This document shows, piece after piece, positions 19,917-29,624 of a stretch of DNA of 64,000 nt. The position numbers were made by a program, and so were the translations under genes. Source of the stretch: Psychrobacillus insolitus (GTDB taxonomy: Bacteria > Bacillota > Bacilli > Bacillales_A > Planococcaceae); contig NZ_QKZI01000001.1 of assembly GCF_003254155.1 (NCBI RefSeq), positions 806,001 to 870,000 on the forward strand. Reading direction: 5' to 3'. The first letter of the stretch is position 1. Each line of letters opens with the position of its first letter. The notes beneath the pieces were generated by a model. It made no database searches. It saw only the letters and a program-made list of their open reading frames with translations, and had not been told where the DNA came from.

Positions 19917-21227
19917 TTAAGTTCTTGCGCGAGTAATAATTCGAATAGGAGTTCCTTCAAAATCGAAGGCTTCACGAATTCTATTTTCTAAGAATCGTTC
20001 ATAAGAGAAATGCATCATATCTGGTTCATTTACGAAAACAACAAATGTTGGTGGCTTGATAGCAACTTGAGTTGTATAATAAATGCGCAGTTTTTTACCT
20101 TTGTCTGTTGGTGCTGGGTGACGTGCAATTGAATCTTCAATAATTTCGTTTAATATAGATGATTGAACACGCAATGCATGGTTCTCACTTACCTGATTGA
20201 CTACTGGTAAAAGGGAATGTACTCGCTGTTTCGTTTTAGCTGATACGAAAACGATTGGTGCGTAATCTAGGAACAGAAAATGCTCGCGAATTTTTCTCGT
20301 CATTACATTCATTGTTTTCTCATCTTTTTCAATAGCATCCCATTTGTTCACGACAATAATGACACCTTTTCCTGCTTCATGTGCATATCCAGCAATTTTC
20401 TTATCTTGCTCTTGAATGCCTTCTTCCGCATTTAAAACAACTAAAACAACATCTGATCGTTCAATTGCCTTTAATGCGCGTAGAACACTATATTTTTCTG
20501 TTGATTCATATACTTTTCCTTTTTTGCGCATTCCCGCTGTATCGATCATGACATATTCTTGTCCATCAAACGAATATTCCGTATCTATTGCATCTCTTGT
20601 AGTTCCTGCAATTTCACTAACGATTACACGTTCTTGACCCAAAAATGCATTAATAAGTGAAGATTTCCCAACATTCGGTCTACCAATTAAGGAGAATTTA
20701 ATTACTTCTTCTCCATATTCAATATCTTCAATATCTTTAAAGCTTTTCGCTACTTCATCTAGTAAGTCCCCGAGACCTAAACCATGAGACCCGGAAATTG
20801 GAAACGGTTCGCCCATCCCAAGTGAATAAAAGTCATAAAGTAAACCTCTCATATCTGGGTTATCAATCTTATTTACTGCTAATACAACTGGTTTTTTCGT
20901 TCTATATAAAATTTTTGCAACATGTTCGTCAGCTGCGGTAATACCTTCTCGGCCATTTACTAAGAAAATAATGACATCTGCTTCGTCCATTGCGATTTCT
21001 GCTTGCTGTTTAATCTCCTCTAAGAATGGTTCATCACTTAATTCAATACCACCTGTGTCAATGATATTAAATTCATGTGTTAACCAATCTGCGGCGCTAT
21101 ATATACGATCACGTGTAATCCCAGGGATATCCTCTACTATAGATACACGTTCTCCTACGATTCGATTAAAGATTGTTGATTTACCGACATTCGGTCGACC
21201 AACGATTGCTACTACTGGTTTTGTCAT
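19917..21227 (-). CDS. der: GTPase Der (EngA), 50S ribosome assembly
   Basis: Essential GTPase with two tandem G domains followed by a KH-like domain; it acts in 50S subunit maturation. P-loops GRPNVGKST (10-18) and a second GRPNVGKSS near residue 182 are visible, each followed by a DTGG or DTAG switch and an NKID or NKWD specificity motif. The C-terminal KH part spans about 350-436. 436 residues. ATG start with AAGGA upstream. Confidence 0.98.
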   Translation of the reverse strand: MTKPVVAIVGRPNVGKSTIFNRIVGERVSIVEDIPGITRDRIYSAADWLTHEFNIIDTGGIELSDEPFLEEIKQQAEIAMDEADVIIFLVNGREGITAADEHVAKILYRTKKPVVLAVNKIDNPDMRGLLYDFYSLGMGEPFPISGSHGLGLGDLLDEVAKSFKDIEDIEYGEEVIKFSLIGRPNVGKSSLINAFLGQERVIVSEIAGTTRDAIDTEYSFDGQEYVMIDTAGMRKKGKVYESTEKYSVLRALKAIERSDVVLVVLNAEEGIQEQDKKIAGYAHEAGKGVIIVVNKWDAIEKDEKTMNVMTRKIREHFLFLDYAPIVFVSAKTKQRVHSLLPVVNQVSENHALRVQSSILNEIIEDSIARHPAPTDKGKKLRIYYTTQVAIKPPTFVVFVNEPDMMHFSYERFLENRIREAFDFEGTPIRIITRART

Positions 21228-21277
21228 AATTGTTCATCCTTCCAACTTCGTCTATTTTGTATTATACAACAAAATAA

Positions 21278-21314
21278 CACAAGCAGGCGACTTTATTGAA
21301 GTCACCCGCTTGTG
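21278..21314 (-). terminator. Terminator after the S1-repeat gene
   Basis: 16-bp stem CACAAGCGGGTGACTT / AAGTCGCCTGCTTGTG on the minus strand with two G-U pairs and a T-rich tail, between ypfD and der. Confidence 0.75.
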
Positions 21315-21331
21315 ATTCTTTATTACTATAT

Positions 21332-22471
21332 TTATTTGGAAAAGTCTTTTAATTTGTCCCCGAGTACATCACTAATCGAAAATCCTTTTGATTCCTCTGG
21401 TAATTCGTAATTGTCCAAGTACGCATCTTCATTTTCAATTAAATCTTTTATGCTTAAGGATAAACGTTTATCAGCACTATTAACATCCAGTACTTTCACC
21501 TTCACTTCTTCGCCTTCCTTCAGCGCTTCATGTGGTGTGGTGATATGTTTATGTTCTATTTGAGAAATATGAACAAGCCCTTCAACACCTGGGAAAACTT
21601 CTACGAAAGCTCCAAAGGAAACAATTCGTTTTACAGTTCCTGTTAATACCGATCCTTTGGAAACTCTCTCGCCTAAATCTACCCACGGCCCTGGTAAAGT
21701 ATCTTTAATCGAAAGTGAAATTCTTTCTGAATCCCGGTCAACAGACAATACTTTTACCTTTACTTCTTGTCCTTCTGAAATTGCATCCGCTACATTATCT
21801 AAGTGATCATGAGAGATTTGAGAAATATGAACTAGCCCATCTACTCCGCCGATGTCTACAAATGCTCCGAACGAAGCTATACGCTGAACAGTTCCTGTCA
21901 AAATATCTCCACTATGAATATTTTCTAATGTTTTTTGTTTACTAACAGCCTTCTCACCTTCAATAACTGCTTTGTGAGAAAGAATTAATCGATTCTTTTC
22001 CTTTTCAAGTTCAACAATTTTAAAAGATAATACTTTCCCTTTATATTCCTCAAAAGACTCCACAAAATAATCTTCAATTAAAGAAGCAGGAATAAAACCA
22101 CGAACACCAAGATCAACAACTAATCCGCCTTTTACAACTTCTTTTACTTCTGTTTCAATTATTTCACCGCTTTTGAATTGACCTTCAAGTATTTCCCAAG
22201 CCTTTTCAGCATCTACTCTTCGTTTAGAAAGTACATAATTTGCTTCTTCTACTTTTGTAATCATAAGTTCTAGTTCATCACCGATGGAAACGGCGTCGGA
22301 TGCTTTTTCAATATGCAGGCTAGATAGTTCACTAATTGGAACTATGCCATCAAAAGGTGCACCTTCAATTGTTACGATTGTTGATTTTTCATCCACTTGT
22401 GCAATCGTAGCTTTTACAATATCGCCCTCTTTAAACTCATGTGTGTCTTTTAAGTTCATTTCTTCTGACAT
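21332..22471 (-). CDS. ypfD: S1 RNA-binding repeat protein (ribosomal protein S1 homologue)
   Basis: Four S1 domains (approximately residues 15-85, 100-165, 187-255 and 272-342), for example [21 protein letters not shown]. This is the four-domain Bacillus YpfD form rather than the six-domain S1 of Proteobacteria; its role in translation is not settled. It starts MSEEMNLKD with GGAGG 8 nt upstream, so the upstream in-frame codons were dropped. 379 residues. The C-terminus is acidic. Confidence 0.93.
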   Translation of the reverse strand: MSEEMNLKDTHEFKEGDIVKATIAQVDEKSTIVTIEGAPFDGIVPISELSSLHIEKASDAVSIGDELELMITKVEEANYVLSKRRVDAEKAWEILEGQFKSGEIIETEVKEVVKGGLVVDLGVRGFIPASLIEDYFVESFEEYKGKVLSFKIVELEKEKNRLILSHKAVIEGEKAVSKQKTLENIHSGDILTGTVQRIASFGAFVDIGGVDGLVHISQISHDHLDNVADAISEGQEVKVKVLSVDRDSERISLSIKDTLPGPWVDLGERVSKGSVLTGTVKRIVSFGAFVEVFPGVEGLVHISQIEHKHITTPHEALKEGEEVKVKVLDVNSADKRLSLSIKDLIENEDAYLDNYELPEESKGFSISDVLGDKLKDFSK

Positions 22472-22564
22472 ATGATATTCCTCCTTCACAACGTCTCTAT
22501 TCTATTTTATGCGAACAATCTAAGAAATACAAAAGGAAGCCCTTCTAAAGTGGAAAATAATAGA

Positions 22565-23155
22565 TTATTTCGTTTTTTTATGTTGTTCTAGTAATTGCCC
22601 AATACGTTCCATAATAACCTCTGTTACTTCATCTGCAGAAGCTTTTCTTTCTCGATATGGCGCTATATCAATCATATCTCCAAAAACTATTTGTAACTTT
22701 CTAAAAGGTTTATAGGGACCAATAATAGCACAAGGAACGACATTCGCTTCTCCTCTTAGTGCAAAGAAACCAGCACCACTAAATCCTTTCCCTAATGTAC
22801 CATCTTTACTTCTTGTGCCCTCTGGAAAAAGGCCAACTACTTCTCCGTCTTTTAATAACTTTAATGCTTTACGAAGTGCATCACGATCACTGAGTCCTCG
22901 TTTCACTGGAAATGCATTAACTCCTGGAAGTAAACTTTTTAAAATAGGTATTTTAAAAAGTTCTTCTTTTGCCATAAAGTTTACAGGTCTAGGAGTGTTT
23001 ATTCCCACAACCGGGGGATCTAATGCATCAATGTGATTGGAACATAATAGGATTCCGCCTTCTTTTGGAAACTTTTCTGCTCCAATTACTTCAAAACGAT
23101 AAATTGGTTTTAATATAGAGTACACTGTTGATTTTGCAAATGAATAAAGATTCAT
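22565..23155 (-). CDS. plsC: 1-acyl-sn-glycerol-3-phosphate acyltransferase
   Basis: Acylates lysophosphatidic acid to phosphatidic acid at the membrane. Acyltransferase block I is NHIDALD (His41 and Asp46, the HX4D motif), block III FPEGTRSK is near residue 115, and an N-terminal hydrophobic stretch anchors the enzyme. 196 residues, usual size. The ATG overlaps the cmk stop (ATGA), indicating coupled translation. The family includes other lysophospholipid acyltransferases, so substrate specificity is inferred. Confidence 0.9.
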   Translation of the reverse strand: MNLYSFAKSTVYSILKPIYRFEVIGAEKFPKEGGILLCSNHIDALDPPVVGINTPRPVNFMAKEELFKIPILKSLLPGVNAFPVKRGLSDRDALRKALKLLKDGEVVGLFPEGTRSKDGTLGKGFSGAGFFALRGEANVVPCAIIGPYKPFRKLQIVFGDMIDIAPYRERKASADEVTEVIMERIGQLLEQHKKTK

Positions 23156-23832
23156 ATTATCTGCATCCTTTCTTTTGCAAGCTGCATAATTTTCTCAGAT
23201 ACTTGTTCAATAGTTAGTTCTGTAGTATCGATAAATACTGCATCTTCAGCTTGGATTAATGGAGAAGCATCTCGTTCACTATCCATCTTGTCACGAAGAG
23301 CAATTTCTTCCGCTAATTCTTTTAAAACAGAATCAATACCTCGTTTTTGGTTTTCTAAATATCTTCTCTTCGCTCTTTCTTCTACACTAGCAGACATAAA
23401 AATTTTAAGCTCTGCATTTGTTAATACATGGGTACCAATATCACGGCCATCCATCACGATTTTGCCGTCTTTACCCATCTCGAGCTGTCTAAGTACCATT
23501 TCTTCACGTAAGTGTGCATGTGCAGCAACTTGCGATACAGATGCAGTTACTTTTAAAGAACGAATTTCATCTGTCACTTCTTGATTGTCAAGAAAAACTA
23601 ATTGTCCTTTTGGAGAAGGCTTTAACTCAATTGTAGTTTCTTTAAGTAGACTTGTTAATTTTTCTCCGTCTTGCAAATCTATGTTCAACTGAATGGCTTT
23701 ATACGTAATTGCACGATACATTGCTCCAGTATCTACATAAGTATAGCCTAATAATTCTGCTGTTTTCTTGGCAATTGTACTCTTACCAGCTGCTGCAGGA
23801 CCGTCAATTGCAATTTGTATTTGTTTTGTCAT
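23152..23832 (-). CDS. cmk: Cytidylate kinase
   Basis: Phosphorylates CMP and dCMP. The P-loop GPAAAGKST is at residues 11-19; the CMP-binding DGRDIGTHVL and the lid arginines in RAKRRYLENQKRG follow. 226 residues, typical for the Gram-positive enzyme. ATG start with GGAGG 7 nt upstream. Overlaps plsC by 4 bp. Confidence 0.98.
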   Translation of the reverse strand: MTKQIQIAIDGPAAAGKSTIAKKTAELLGYTYVDTGAMYRAITYKAIQLNIDLQDGEKLTSLLKETTIELKPSPKGQLVFLDNQEVTDEIRSLKVTASVSQVAAHAHLREEMVLRQLEMGKDGKIVMDGRDIGTHVLTNAELKIFMSASVEERAKRRYLENQKRGIDSVLKELAEEIALRDKMDSERDASPLIQAEDAVFIDTTELTIEQVSEKIMQLAKERMQII

Positions 23833-23881
23833 GTAATTGCCTCCACTCTATTCAATTATATTTTACCATAGAAACAACCAC

Positions 23882-23908
23882 AAAAAAAAAGCCTGTATAA
23901 ACAGACTT
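23882..23908 (-). terminator. Terminator after the PilZ gene
   Basis: Minus-strand stem AAGTCTGT / ACAGGCTT with one G-U pair, followed by nine T. Confidence 0.75.
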
Positions 23909-23916
23909 TTAATTAT

Positions 23917-24561
23917 TTATAATCCTTTATTTCTTAAATATAATTGACGCTCAAAACAATAACGGACAATTTGTTGTTTATCGAAATCATCTGTATCAGT
24001 AAATTTTAAGGATGCTAGCGTCTGAGCTCCTCGAGTCCAGATCCGTACAATTTCTGCAATTGTCGATACATATTTAATGTCTCCATTATTAAAGCAAAGT
24101 GGAAGAAGGACTGAAACTTCATCCCCTTGATTAAATTTAATAGGTCCTTTAATTATAATCGCTGAACCACCTGCACTAATATCATCTGTAACAAATTGAA
24201 ACCTTTCATCCTCAAACTCAACTGATATATCCACAGCGTAGTTTACACGAACAAAGTCTCTTCTTTGAATCTTAATAAGCTCCGAGTCTCCAGGATATAA
24301 CAACTTAATCATCGGAATTTGACCTTTTTTTCTACCCAGTACTTCTGTATTAAATGCAAATATAGCTTTTGACTCCTCGGCATAAGTTACACGAAGCTGA
24401 GTACCATCGATTAAAAATAATGTTTTATTCGTTTTTGAATCCAATGGATAATCAATATACACTGTATGATTGTCTATATCGACTACTTTACAACGATATT
24501 TTTCTTTTTTTTCATTAAAAGTTGGTTCAAGCGTTAAAGTAGTTCCAGGTTTAATAGTCAT
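23917..24561 (-). CDS. ypfA: PilZ-domain c-di-GMP effector, YpfA (YcgR-like flagellar brake)
   Basis: Binds cyclic di-GMP and slows the flagellar motor in B. subtilis (YpfA/DgrA). An N-terminal YcgR-N-like beta domain (1-90) is followed by PilZ: the RRDFVR motif at 100-105 and DISAGG at 127-132 are the ligand-binding signatures and look intact. The ATG start has GAGG 8 nt upstream, so the GTG eight codons earlier was not used. 214 residues. Together with cheR it suggests a motile organism. Confidence 0.9.
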   Translation of the reverse strand: MTIKPGTTLTLEPTFNEKKEKYRCKVVDIDNHTVYIDYPLDSKTNKTLFLIDGTQLRVTYAEESKAIFAFNTEVLGRKKGQIPMIKLLYPGDSELIKIQRRDFVRVNYAVDISVEFEDERFQFVTDDISAGGSAIIIKGPIKFNQGDEVSVLLPLCFNNGDIKYVSTIAEIVRIWTRGAQTLASLKFTDTDDFDKQQIVRYCFERQLYLRNKGL

Positions 24562-24636
24562 ATTCAATACCTCTTCAATTGTCACAATATAAACATTATG
24601 ACACTTAAAGCATCACTTTTCTATAAGAGAAATTAT

Positions 24637-25917
24637 TTAAGGTAATTTTTCTGACTGTAATATCTCATGGGTTTCAGTATCAATATAGATTTTATATGTG
24701 CCAATAGAATCATTTCTTGTTAGTACCTCAAAAGCTAATCGTTGTTGTAATTGATCATTTTCTACGTAAGCTAATTTTTCTTCTTCTACTACAAAATCGC
24801 TAGTAAATAATTCATGATAATCTACCGGCACTACTGCTTGAGTGGGAATATTTTCTTCTTGAATATATTCCATCGCATTTAATCCTAATAGTTCCCCATT
24901 ATCTTTTGCGATTTTCAACTGTATCCCATCTGCATATACTAATGCATCATTTTCATTATCTACACGTGCATTTGCGATGTGCCAGGCAATATTGTTCTCC
25001 CTATAATCGACAATTGTAGTATCTGCATAATTAAATGCTTTCAAATAGCCTTTTGCTTTTTCTTTCATTCTTTCAACACTTATTGTCGTTTCTTCAAAAG
25101 GTCTTTCTAATAAATAGGATAATAGATGTCCTCCTCTTTTCGTGAAATCAGCATAGCCAATTCGTATACCTTTATGAAATTCCACATGATAAAAGGGATA
25201 AGGTGCATCCTTCGAGCTTTCTGTAATATGCAAAGTTGCATCTTTTAATGCCGGAAAGAATTTGATGAATCTTTCTTTTATTTGATTTTCACTGACTTCA
25301 GAATCTCTTATATGCTCTAGGTCCTTCTTTTTCTGCTGATCCGTCTCACTTGCAGTCATTGGAAAGTCGCTTTCTGTATATGCTTTCACTGAATCTCCCA
25401 ATGTTTTCCAGCTTTTGTCGTTTTTGTCGTTTACTTTTCTATTTACAAAAGTACGCACTAAATAGTCTTTTTTCCCTTGATCTTTTGTATTAAACGCCCA
25501 CTCATTAGATAAAGTTATTAAATTACTCCGAGCGGTCGTCATACTTTTTTGCCAATCTTCTAATGGTACTTTCCCATTCCTAACTTGCGAAGCCCCATTA
25601 CCAATTCGATTTAAATAATTCATCCATTGCGTTGAAGTTCCTTCTTCTAATGGCAAAGCAGAAATAGAAGCTCGTATATCGGAAGATAATCTCCAGACAT
25701 CATCTAACGGTTGTTCTAAAGCTGTTTTATCCGTGAAGATTAAAGTTTGGTCAATAGCTTCACTTAACTTTACTAATTTTTCTGATGAAGAAGTTAATTG
25801 GTTAGAATATTGAACAGCTAGGGCATTTTCTAAGCGGGTATTTTTTTCTTGAACGGAAAAATGGTACACAATAAATATGACGGCAACAGCAGTAATTATC
25901 CATGCAAATTTTTTCAT
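24637..25917 (-). CDS. ypeB: Germination protein YpeB
   Basis: Partner of the cortex-lytic enzyme SleB: each needs the other for stability or localisation in the spore. An N-terminal membrane anchor (about 4-20) precedes a helical domain, and the C-terminal half contains PepSY/YpeB repeats (about 200-426). 426 residues, slightly shorter than the 450 of B. subtilis. It starts 9 bp after sleB, with GGAG upstream, in the conserved sleB-ypeB operon transcribed in the forespore. Confidence 0.95.
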   Translation of the reverse strand: MKKFAWIITAVAVIFIVYHFSVQEKNTRLENALAVQYSNQLTSSSEKLVKLSEAIDQTLIFTDKTALEQPLDDVWRLSSDIRASISALPLEEGTSTQWMNYLNRIGNGASQVRNGKVPLEDWQKSMTTARSNLITLSNEWAFNTKDQGKKDYLVRTFVNRKVNDKNDKSWKTLGDSVKAYTESDFPMTASETDQQKKKDLEHIRDSEVSENQIKERFIKFFPALKDATLHITESSKDAPYPFYHVEFHKGIRIGYADFTKRGGHLLSYLLERPFEETTISVERMKEKAKGYLKAFNYADTTIVDYRENNIAWHIANARVDNENDALVYADGIQLKIAKDNGELLGLNAMEYIQEENIPTQAVVPVDYHELFTSDFVVEEEKLAYVENDQLQQRLAFEVLTRNDSIGTYKIYIDTETHEILQSEKLP

Positions 25918-25926
25918 ATTATCTCC

Positions 25927-26715
25927 TTAAGAACAAAAAATATGTTGTCCGATTTTTTTGATTTGCGGTCTTGACCAAATCCAATCACTCGTTGCTGTAT
26001 CTGGGTTAAAATAATAGATAGCATTTTCAGTTGGATCCCAACCATTTAATGCGTCAAGTACTGCTTCTTTTGCTCTTTCATTTGGTGTTAACCAAATTTG
26101 GCCATCAGCAACTGCTGTAAATGCTCTAGGTTGAAATATTACTTCTCCAACAGTATTAGGAAAATCAGAATGTTCTACTCGGTTCAAGATAACAGCGGCT
26201 ACTGCAACTTGCCCCTCATAAGGCTCCCCTCTCGCTTCCCCATAAACAGCATTTGCAATCAAATCTAAATCTTTTTCAGTATATTCAGGTGGTAATTGCA
26301 TATTAGAAGTTGCTGGTTTTTTGTTTTTCACTTGTTTTTCTAATGCTATTCCACCATAATGCGTGAAACTATTTCCTTTATTTATTTGCTCATGAACGAA
26401 ATCTTTGTGAAATTTAGAAACTTCAACAAGTTTTTTCTTTGTTTTTTCACCTAACATACCGTCAATGGGCAAGCCATACTTTTCTTGGAAATTCCTTAAA
26501 GCCCAGTACGTAGAATAACCAAATTTCCCATCAATTTCACTTGTGTAAAAACTAATATACTGTAATCTAGCTTGAAGCTCAATTACATCATCTCCATACC
26601 CTCCCCGCTCCAATACTTGTGTTGAGAAAGCTTGCGAAGGTTCTACTTTTGTTAATAATGAATAACTGACTATACATAAAACCAAGCTAATAAGGATGTA
26701 TTTTATCTGTTTCAA
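25927..26715 (-). CDS. sleB: Spore cortex-lytic enzyme SleB
   Basis: Lytic transglycosylase that degrades spore cortex peptidoglycan during germination. The start is TTG (26713-26715) with AAGGAG 9 nt upstream; the longer frame lacks an SD. This gives a clean signal peptide (MKQIKYILISLVL...), a peptidoglycan-binding domain (about 38-95, YGDDVIELQARL) and a catalytic Hydrolase_2 domain (about 150-262). NAVYGEARGEPYEGQVAVAA contains the catalytic glutamate. 262 residues. Confidence 0.95.
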   Translation of the reverse strand: MKQIKYILISLVLCIVSYSLLTKVEPSQAFSTQVLERGGYGDDVIELQARLQYISFYTSEIDGKFGYSTYWALRNFQEKYGLPIDGMLGEKTKKKLVEVSKFHKDFVHEQINKGNSFTHYGGIALEKQVKNKKPATSNMQLPPEYTEKDLDLIANAVYGEARGEPYEGQVAVAAVILNRVEHSDFPNTVGEVIFQPRAFTAVADGQIWLTPNERAKEAVLDALNGWDPTENAIYYFNPDTATSDWIWSRPQIKKIGQHIFCS

Positions 26716-26763
26716 ATGACATCTCTCCTTTTTTATAGCTTGAGTAAGATGTTCTAAAATATA

Positions 26764-26792
26764 CAAAAAAAATCTAGCACTAGGCTAGATTT
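26764..26792 (-). terminator. Terminator overlapping the prsW stop
   Basis: 9-bp stem AAATCTAGC / GCTAGATTT with a T run. The prsW stop codon (26785-26787) lies inside the upstream arm. Confidence 0.75.
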
Positions 26793-27477
26793 CTTCTTTC
26801 ATATAATATTCATGATATTCTAATCTTTTTTTACGAGATAAGAGATGTGCTTTTTTCACTTTAGAAAGCCCAAATACCCATAAGAAAAGCATAAATAACA
26901 CAATGAAAATCAACTTAAAACCAGTCGTAATTAAAATACTATTATAAATTATATGCAACAACATAGGAGCCAATAGAGCATAAAACATTTCAACTCTTGC
27001 TTTTTTCATCGGCAAAAATTTGGCCCTACCTAGATAATACCCCATTACGACTCCAAACAATGCATGACTCGAGACAGGAAGTAAAGCACGTAAAAATGCC
27101 TCATTCACGCCAAAAGTTAATAGATACAAAATATTTTCAACAGTCGCAAAACCAAGTGAGACACTAGCTCCGAATAGGATTCCATCATAAGGATCATCAA
27201 AATCAACATGCTTATAAATGGCTACTATTAATACAAGCCACTTGAAAAACTCTTCCAAAGTACTCGTAACTAAAGCTTGATGAATAAAAATAGACGAAAA
27301 GACTTGTTCTTCCTCAAGTACATGTTGGATAAATAAAATAGGGAAAGTTAATATAGCACCATATATAAATGTATGTAACAATAATCTAGAAGGCTCTTCA
27401 GAGATATCTTGCCGTAAATAAAAATAACTTAATAAAGCAAGAGCAGGTGCAATTGCAACGGAAAGTAGTATTAACAT
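26785..27477 (-). CDS. prsW: Intramembrane protease PrsW
   Basis: Membrane protease that in B. subtilis makes the first cut in anti-sigma factor RsiW. Seven to eight hydrophobic segments. The EEFFKW motif (about 75-80) carries the paired glutamates, and SHALFGVVMGYYLG the conserved histidine. The ATG at 27475-27477 has GGAG 7 nt upstream, and the adjacent GTG is too near it. 230 residues. No rsiW is in this window, so the substrate is unknown here. Confidence 0.93.
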   Translation of the reverse strand: MLILLSVAIAPALALLSYFYLRQDISEEPSRLLLHTFIYGAILTFPILFIQHVLEEEQVFSSIFIHQALVTSTLEEFFKWLVLIVAIYKHVDFDDPYDGILFGASVSLGFATVENILYLLTFGVNEAFLRALLPVSSHALFGVVMGYYLGRAKFLPMKKARVEMFYALLAPMLLHIIYNSILITTGFKLIFIVLFMLFLWVFGLSKVKKAHLLSRKKRLEYHEYYMKEEI

Positions 27478-27553
27478 CACTGTACTCCTTCCAATTAGAT
27501 ATATAAAGTATACAGTATTATTTCAACTATTTGTAAAAAAAGGAGGGATTTAT

Positions 27554-28525
27554 TTGAAGACAATATTACTTATTCATACCGGTGGAACGATATCCATGCA
27601 GATACAAGCCGAATCAAGTACGGTTGTTCCAAATGAAAATAATCCATTAGTTAATGAAGGGGAAAAATTAAAAAAATACGCAACGATTATTGAAAAAGAG
27701 GCATTCAATTTACCATCTCCTCATATCACTCCCAAAGAAATGTTGAATCTGAAAGAGATAATTATTGACACAATGGAACACCAGAAAATAGATGGTGTTG
27801 TCATTACACATGGAACAGATACACTAGAAGAAACGGCATATTTTCTAGACTTAACAATGGATATAACTATACCAATTGTAATTACGGGGGCGATGAGGTC
27901 GTCCAACGAAATTGGATCAGATGGACTTTATAATTTACTAAGTGCAGTGAAAGTAGCTGTGTCAGATAATGCAGTAGGTAAAGGAGTTTTAGTAGTTCTT
28001 AATGATGAAATTCATACAGCAAAAAGTGTTACTAAGACGCATACTAGTAGTATTAGCACCTTCCAGAGTCCGTCACACGGGCCTATAGGATTTATTTCTA
28101 AATCCATTGTTCATTTTAATCATTCACCTAATTACCGAGCTGTATTTCCAATTCAACTTATCCAAAAAAGAGTCGCATTATTTAAAGTATATGCTGGTAT
28201 GGAACCTGATCTTTTGGCAGCGTCCGTAAGTCTTGGATATGACGGCATCATTCTAGAAGGATTTGGTCAAGGAAATGTTCCACCAAATCTTGTACCTGAA
28301 ATTGAAAAAATTCTAAAACTAGAAATTCCAATTGTACTTGTGTCGAGATGTTTGAATGGAATAGTTCAAGATGTTTATGGATATGTCGGTGGAGGAAAAG
28401 ACTTGAAGGAACTTGGTGTTACTTTCGCTCATGGTTTAAATGGTCAGAAAGCAAGACTGGCATTACTAATAGCGCTTAACTCTACTAACCCTACTACTGC
28501 AATGAACGAAATATTCAAGATTTAG
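27554..28525 (+). CDS. ansA: L-asparaginase
   Basis: Hydrolyses asparagine to aspartate and ammonia. N-terminal IHTGGTISM contains the first catalytic threonine, and VITHGTDTLEETAYFLDL the second Thr-Asp pair. 323 residues without a signal peptide, so cytoplasmic. TTG start with AGGAGGG upstream. One of few plus-strand genes here; not at this position in B. subtilis, where prsW is followed by ypdA, so it is an insertion relative to that order. Confidence 0.93.
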   Translation: MKTILLIHTGGTISMQIQAESSTVVPNENNPLVNEGEKLKKYATIIEKEAFNLPSPHITPKEMLNLKEIIIDTMEHQKIDGVVITHGTDTLEETAYFLDLTMDITIPIVITGAMRSSNEIGSDGLYNLLSAVKVAVSDNAVGKGVLVVLNDEIHTAKSVTKTHTSSISTFQSPSHGPIGFISKSIVHFNHSPNYRAVFPIQLIQKRVALFKVYAGMEPDLLAASVSLGYDGIILEGFGQGNVPPNLVPEIEKILKLEIPIVLVSRCLNGIVQDVYGYVGGGKDLKELGVTFAHGLNGQKARLALLIALNSTNPTTAMNEIFKI

Positions 28526-28553
28526 GAAAACTGCTAAAGCGCCCATTTTCACA

Positions 28554-28583
28554 TGGACGTTGTCGGTTCGCTTTGGACGAAAC
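28554..28583 (+). repeat. Copy 1 of a 30-bp motif preceding a palindrome
   Basis: TGGAC, 15 bp, then TGGACGAAAC. 23 of 30 positions match the copy at 40047-40076, and each copy is followed within about 30 bp by a long hairpin. Compared by eye. Confidence 0.5.
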
Positions 28584-28612
28584 TTTTTGTATTAGAATAA
28601 ACGAGAAAAAGA

Positions 28613-28647
28613 TCGGGGGCTACGTGACTATGTCACGTAGCCCCCGA
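28613..28647. terminator. Terminator after ansA (possibly bidirectional)
   Basis: Perfect 16-bp GC-rich stem (TCGGGGGCTACGTGAC and its complement) with a 3-nt loop; T runs flank it on both strands. Confidence 0.75.
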
Positions 28648-28761
28648 CCTTTTCGGTCATCCTATTACGTTTGTTTGTCCGTCGCTCTCCTAAAACATCT
28701 AAGAGAAAAGGGCAAATGCTTTTGGAAATAAGAGAAGAGATCCTTTTCTACATAGTAAAAT

Positions 28762-28800
28762 GCGCCTGAAGATGCAATTTCAGGCGCCATCCGCTTTTCT
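28762..28800 (-). repeat. Hairpin remnant beginning GAAAAGCGGA
   Basis: Minus strand reads AGAAAAGCGGATGGCGCC, then a stem GGCGCCTGAA / TTCAGGCGC. The head resembles a second copy at 60243-60268 and a repeat family I recall from Bacillales intergenic DNA. Confidence 0.4.
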
Positions 28801-29079
28801 ATAAAATAATACTTCCTTATTTTTATAGAAGAATTCCTTATCTACATAAGTTACTAAAAGAAAATAAGATTCTGTTTAGAAGTGATTCAAAAAAATGGAG
28901 AAGCATTCATCCAAGTAAGGCGTGACATGAAAGCCGAAATATCATCTTCGGCGTCCTCTTTTGGTAAGCATGCGGCTCCTCTCTTCTTAACCAAAGCTTC
29001 TACACGATGACTAAAAGTGGAGGAGCTTTAGAAAGTGACGCTGTCATATTTCACTATCCGTTTATTTAAAGTGGATTTC

Positions 29080-29205
29080 GTTGATTGGAGCGCAAGGCCG
29101 CGACTCCAGCGGGAACAGCACGAGCTGAAAGCCCCGCAGGAACGCAGTGACGAGGAGATTGAAGCCGGGCCCGCGGAAAGCGTCCGCCTGGAGCGGAAAT
29201 CAACT
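29080..29205. repeat. GC-rich dispersed repeat element of Bacillales type
   Basis: About 125 bp, far richer in GC than its surroundings. It is bounded by imperfect inverted ends (GTTGATTGGAGCG and GGAGCGGAAATCAAC) with internal hairpins such as GCGGG...CCCGC. I recall near-identical multicopy intergenic sequences in Bacillaceae and Planococcaceae genomes; copy number here cannot be checked. It creates a spurious 63-codon frame. Confidence 0.65.
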
Positions 29206-29539
29206 TTGTTTGGAATTCGTTACTAATTTAAGCTCCTGTTTTTCTTTTAAGTGAAAGTGTAAGCTTCAGTTCTGTCCAGAGCGATCTAGCAAAAATCGTA
29301 CAAATTGTTTTCGAAGTCGAGAAAATTCTTATACTTTCTTTTAAAAAAATCAATTGTACTGATTTTCTGGACAGTCCCGTTACAAATAAATAAATCAATT
29401 TAAGATGACTAAAATTCTTCACCAACGTCATTTGATAAAGAACCGAAAGAAATCGAGGTACTGTGATTAGATTGACACTTCTCATTTCTACACATTTAAT
29501 ATTTTCTATATTTTATTAATCATGATTTTTAAAATATAG

Positions 29540-29624
29540 CAAAATGGCTATACGACTTATCCGAAAATAAGTGCCAAACGAGGCTTTTCTCCTGTTTTTG
29601 CACTTATTTTAAATTATGTCGTAT
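29540..29624. repeat. Nested inverted repeat
   Basis: Outer arms ATACGAC / GTCGTAT and inner arms AAAATAAGTGC / GCACTTATTTT are separated by 7 nt on each side, forming an 85-nt stem-loop with a 35-nt apical loop. It may end ypdA transcripts or be a mobile repeat. Confidence 0.5.

Noticed and set aside
29035-29226. 63-codon plus-strand ORF
   Set aside because: It is the translation of the GC-rich dispersed repeat plus flanks; no suitable SD, odd charged composition, and similar frames arise wherever this repeat occurs.
29228-29485. 85-codon minus-strand ORF in the gene-free region
   Set aside because: No SD, no recognisable domain, composition typical of chance frames in AT-rich DNA.
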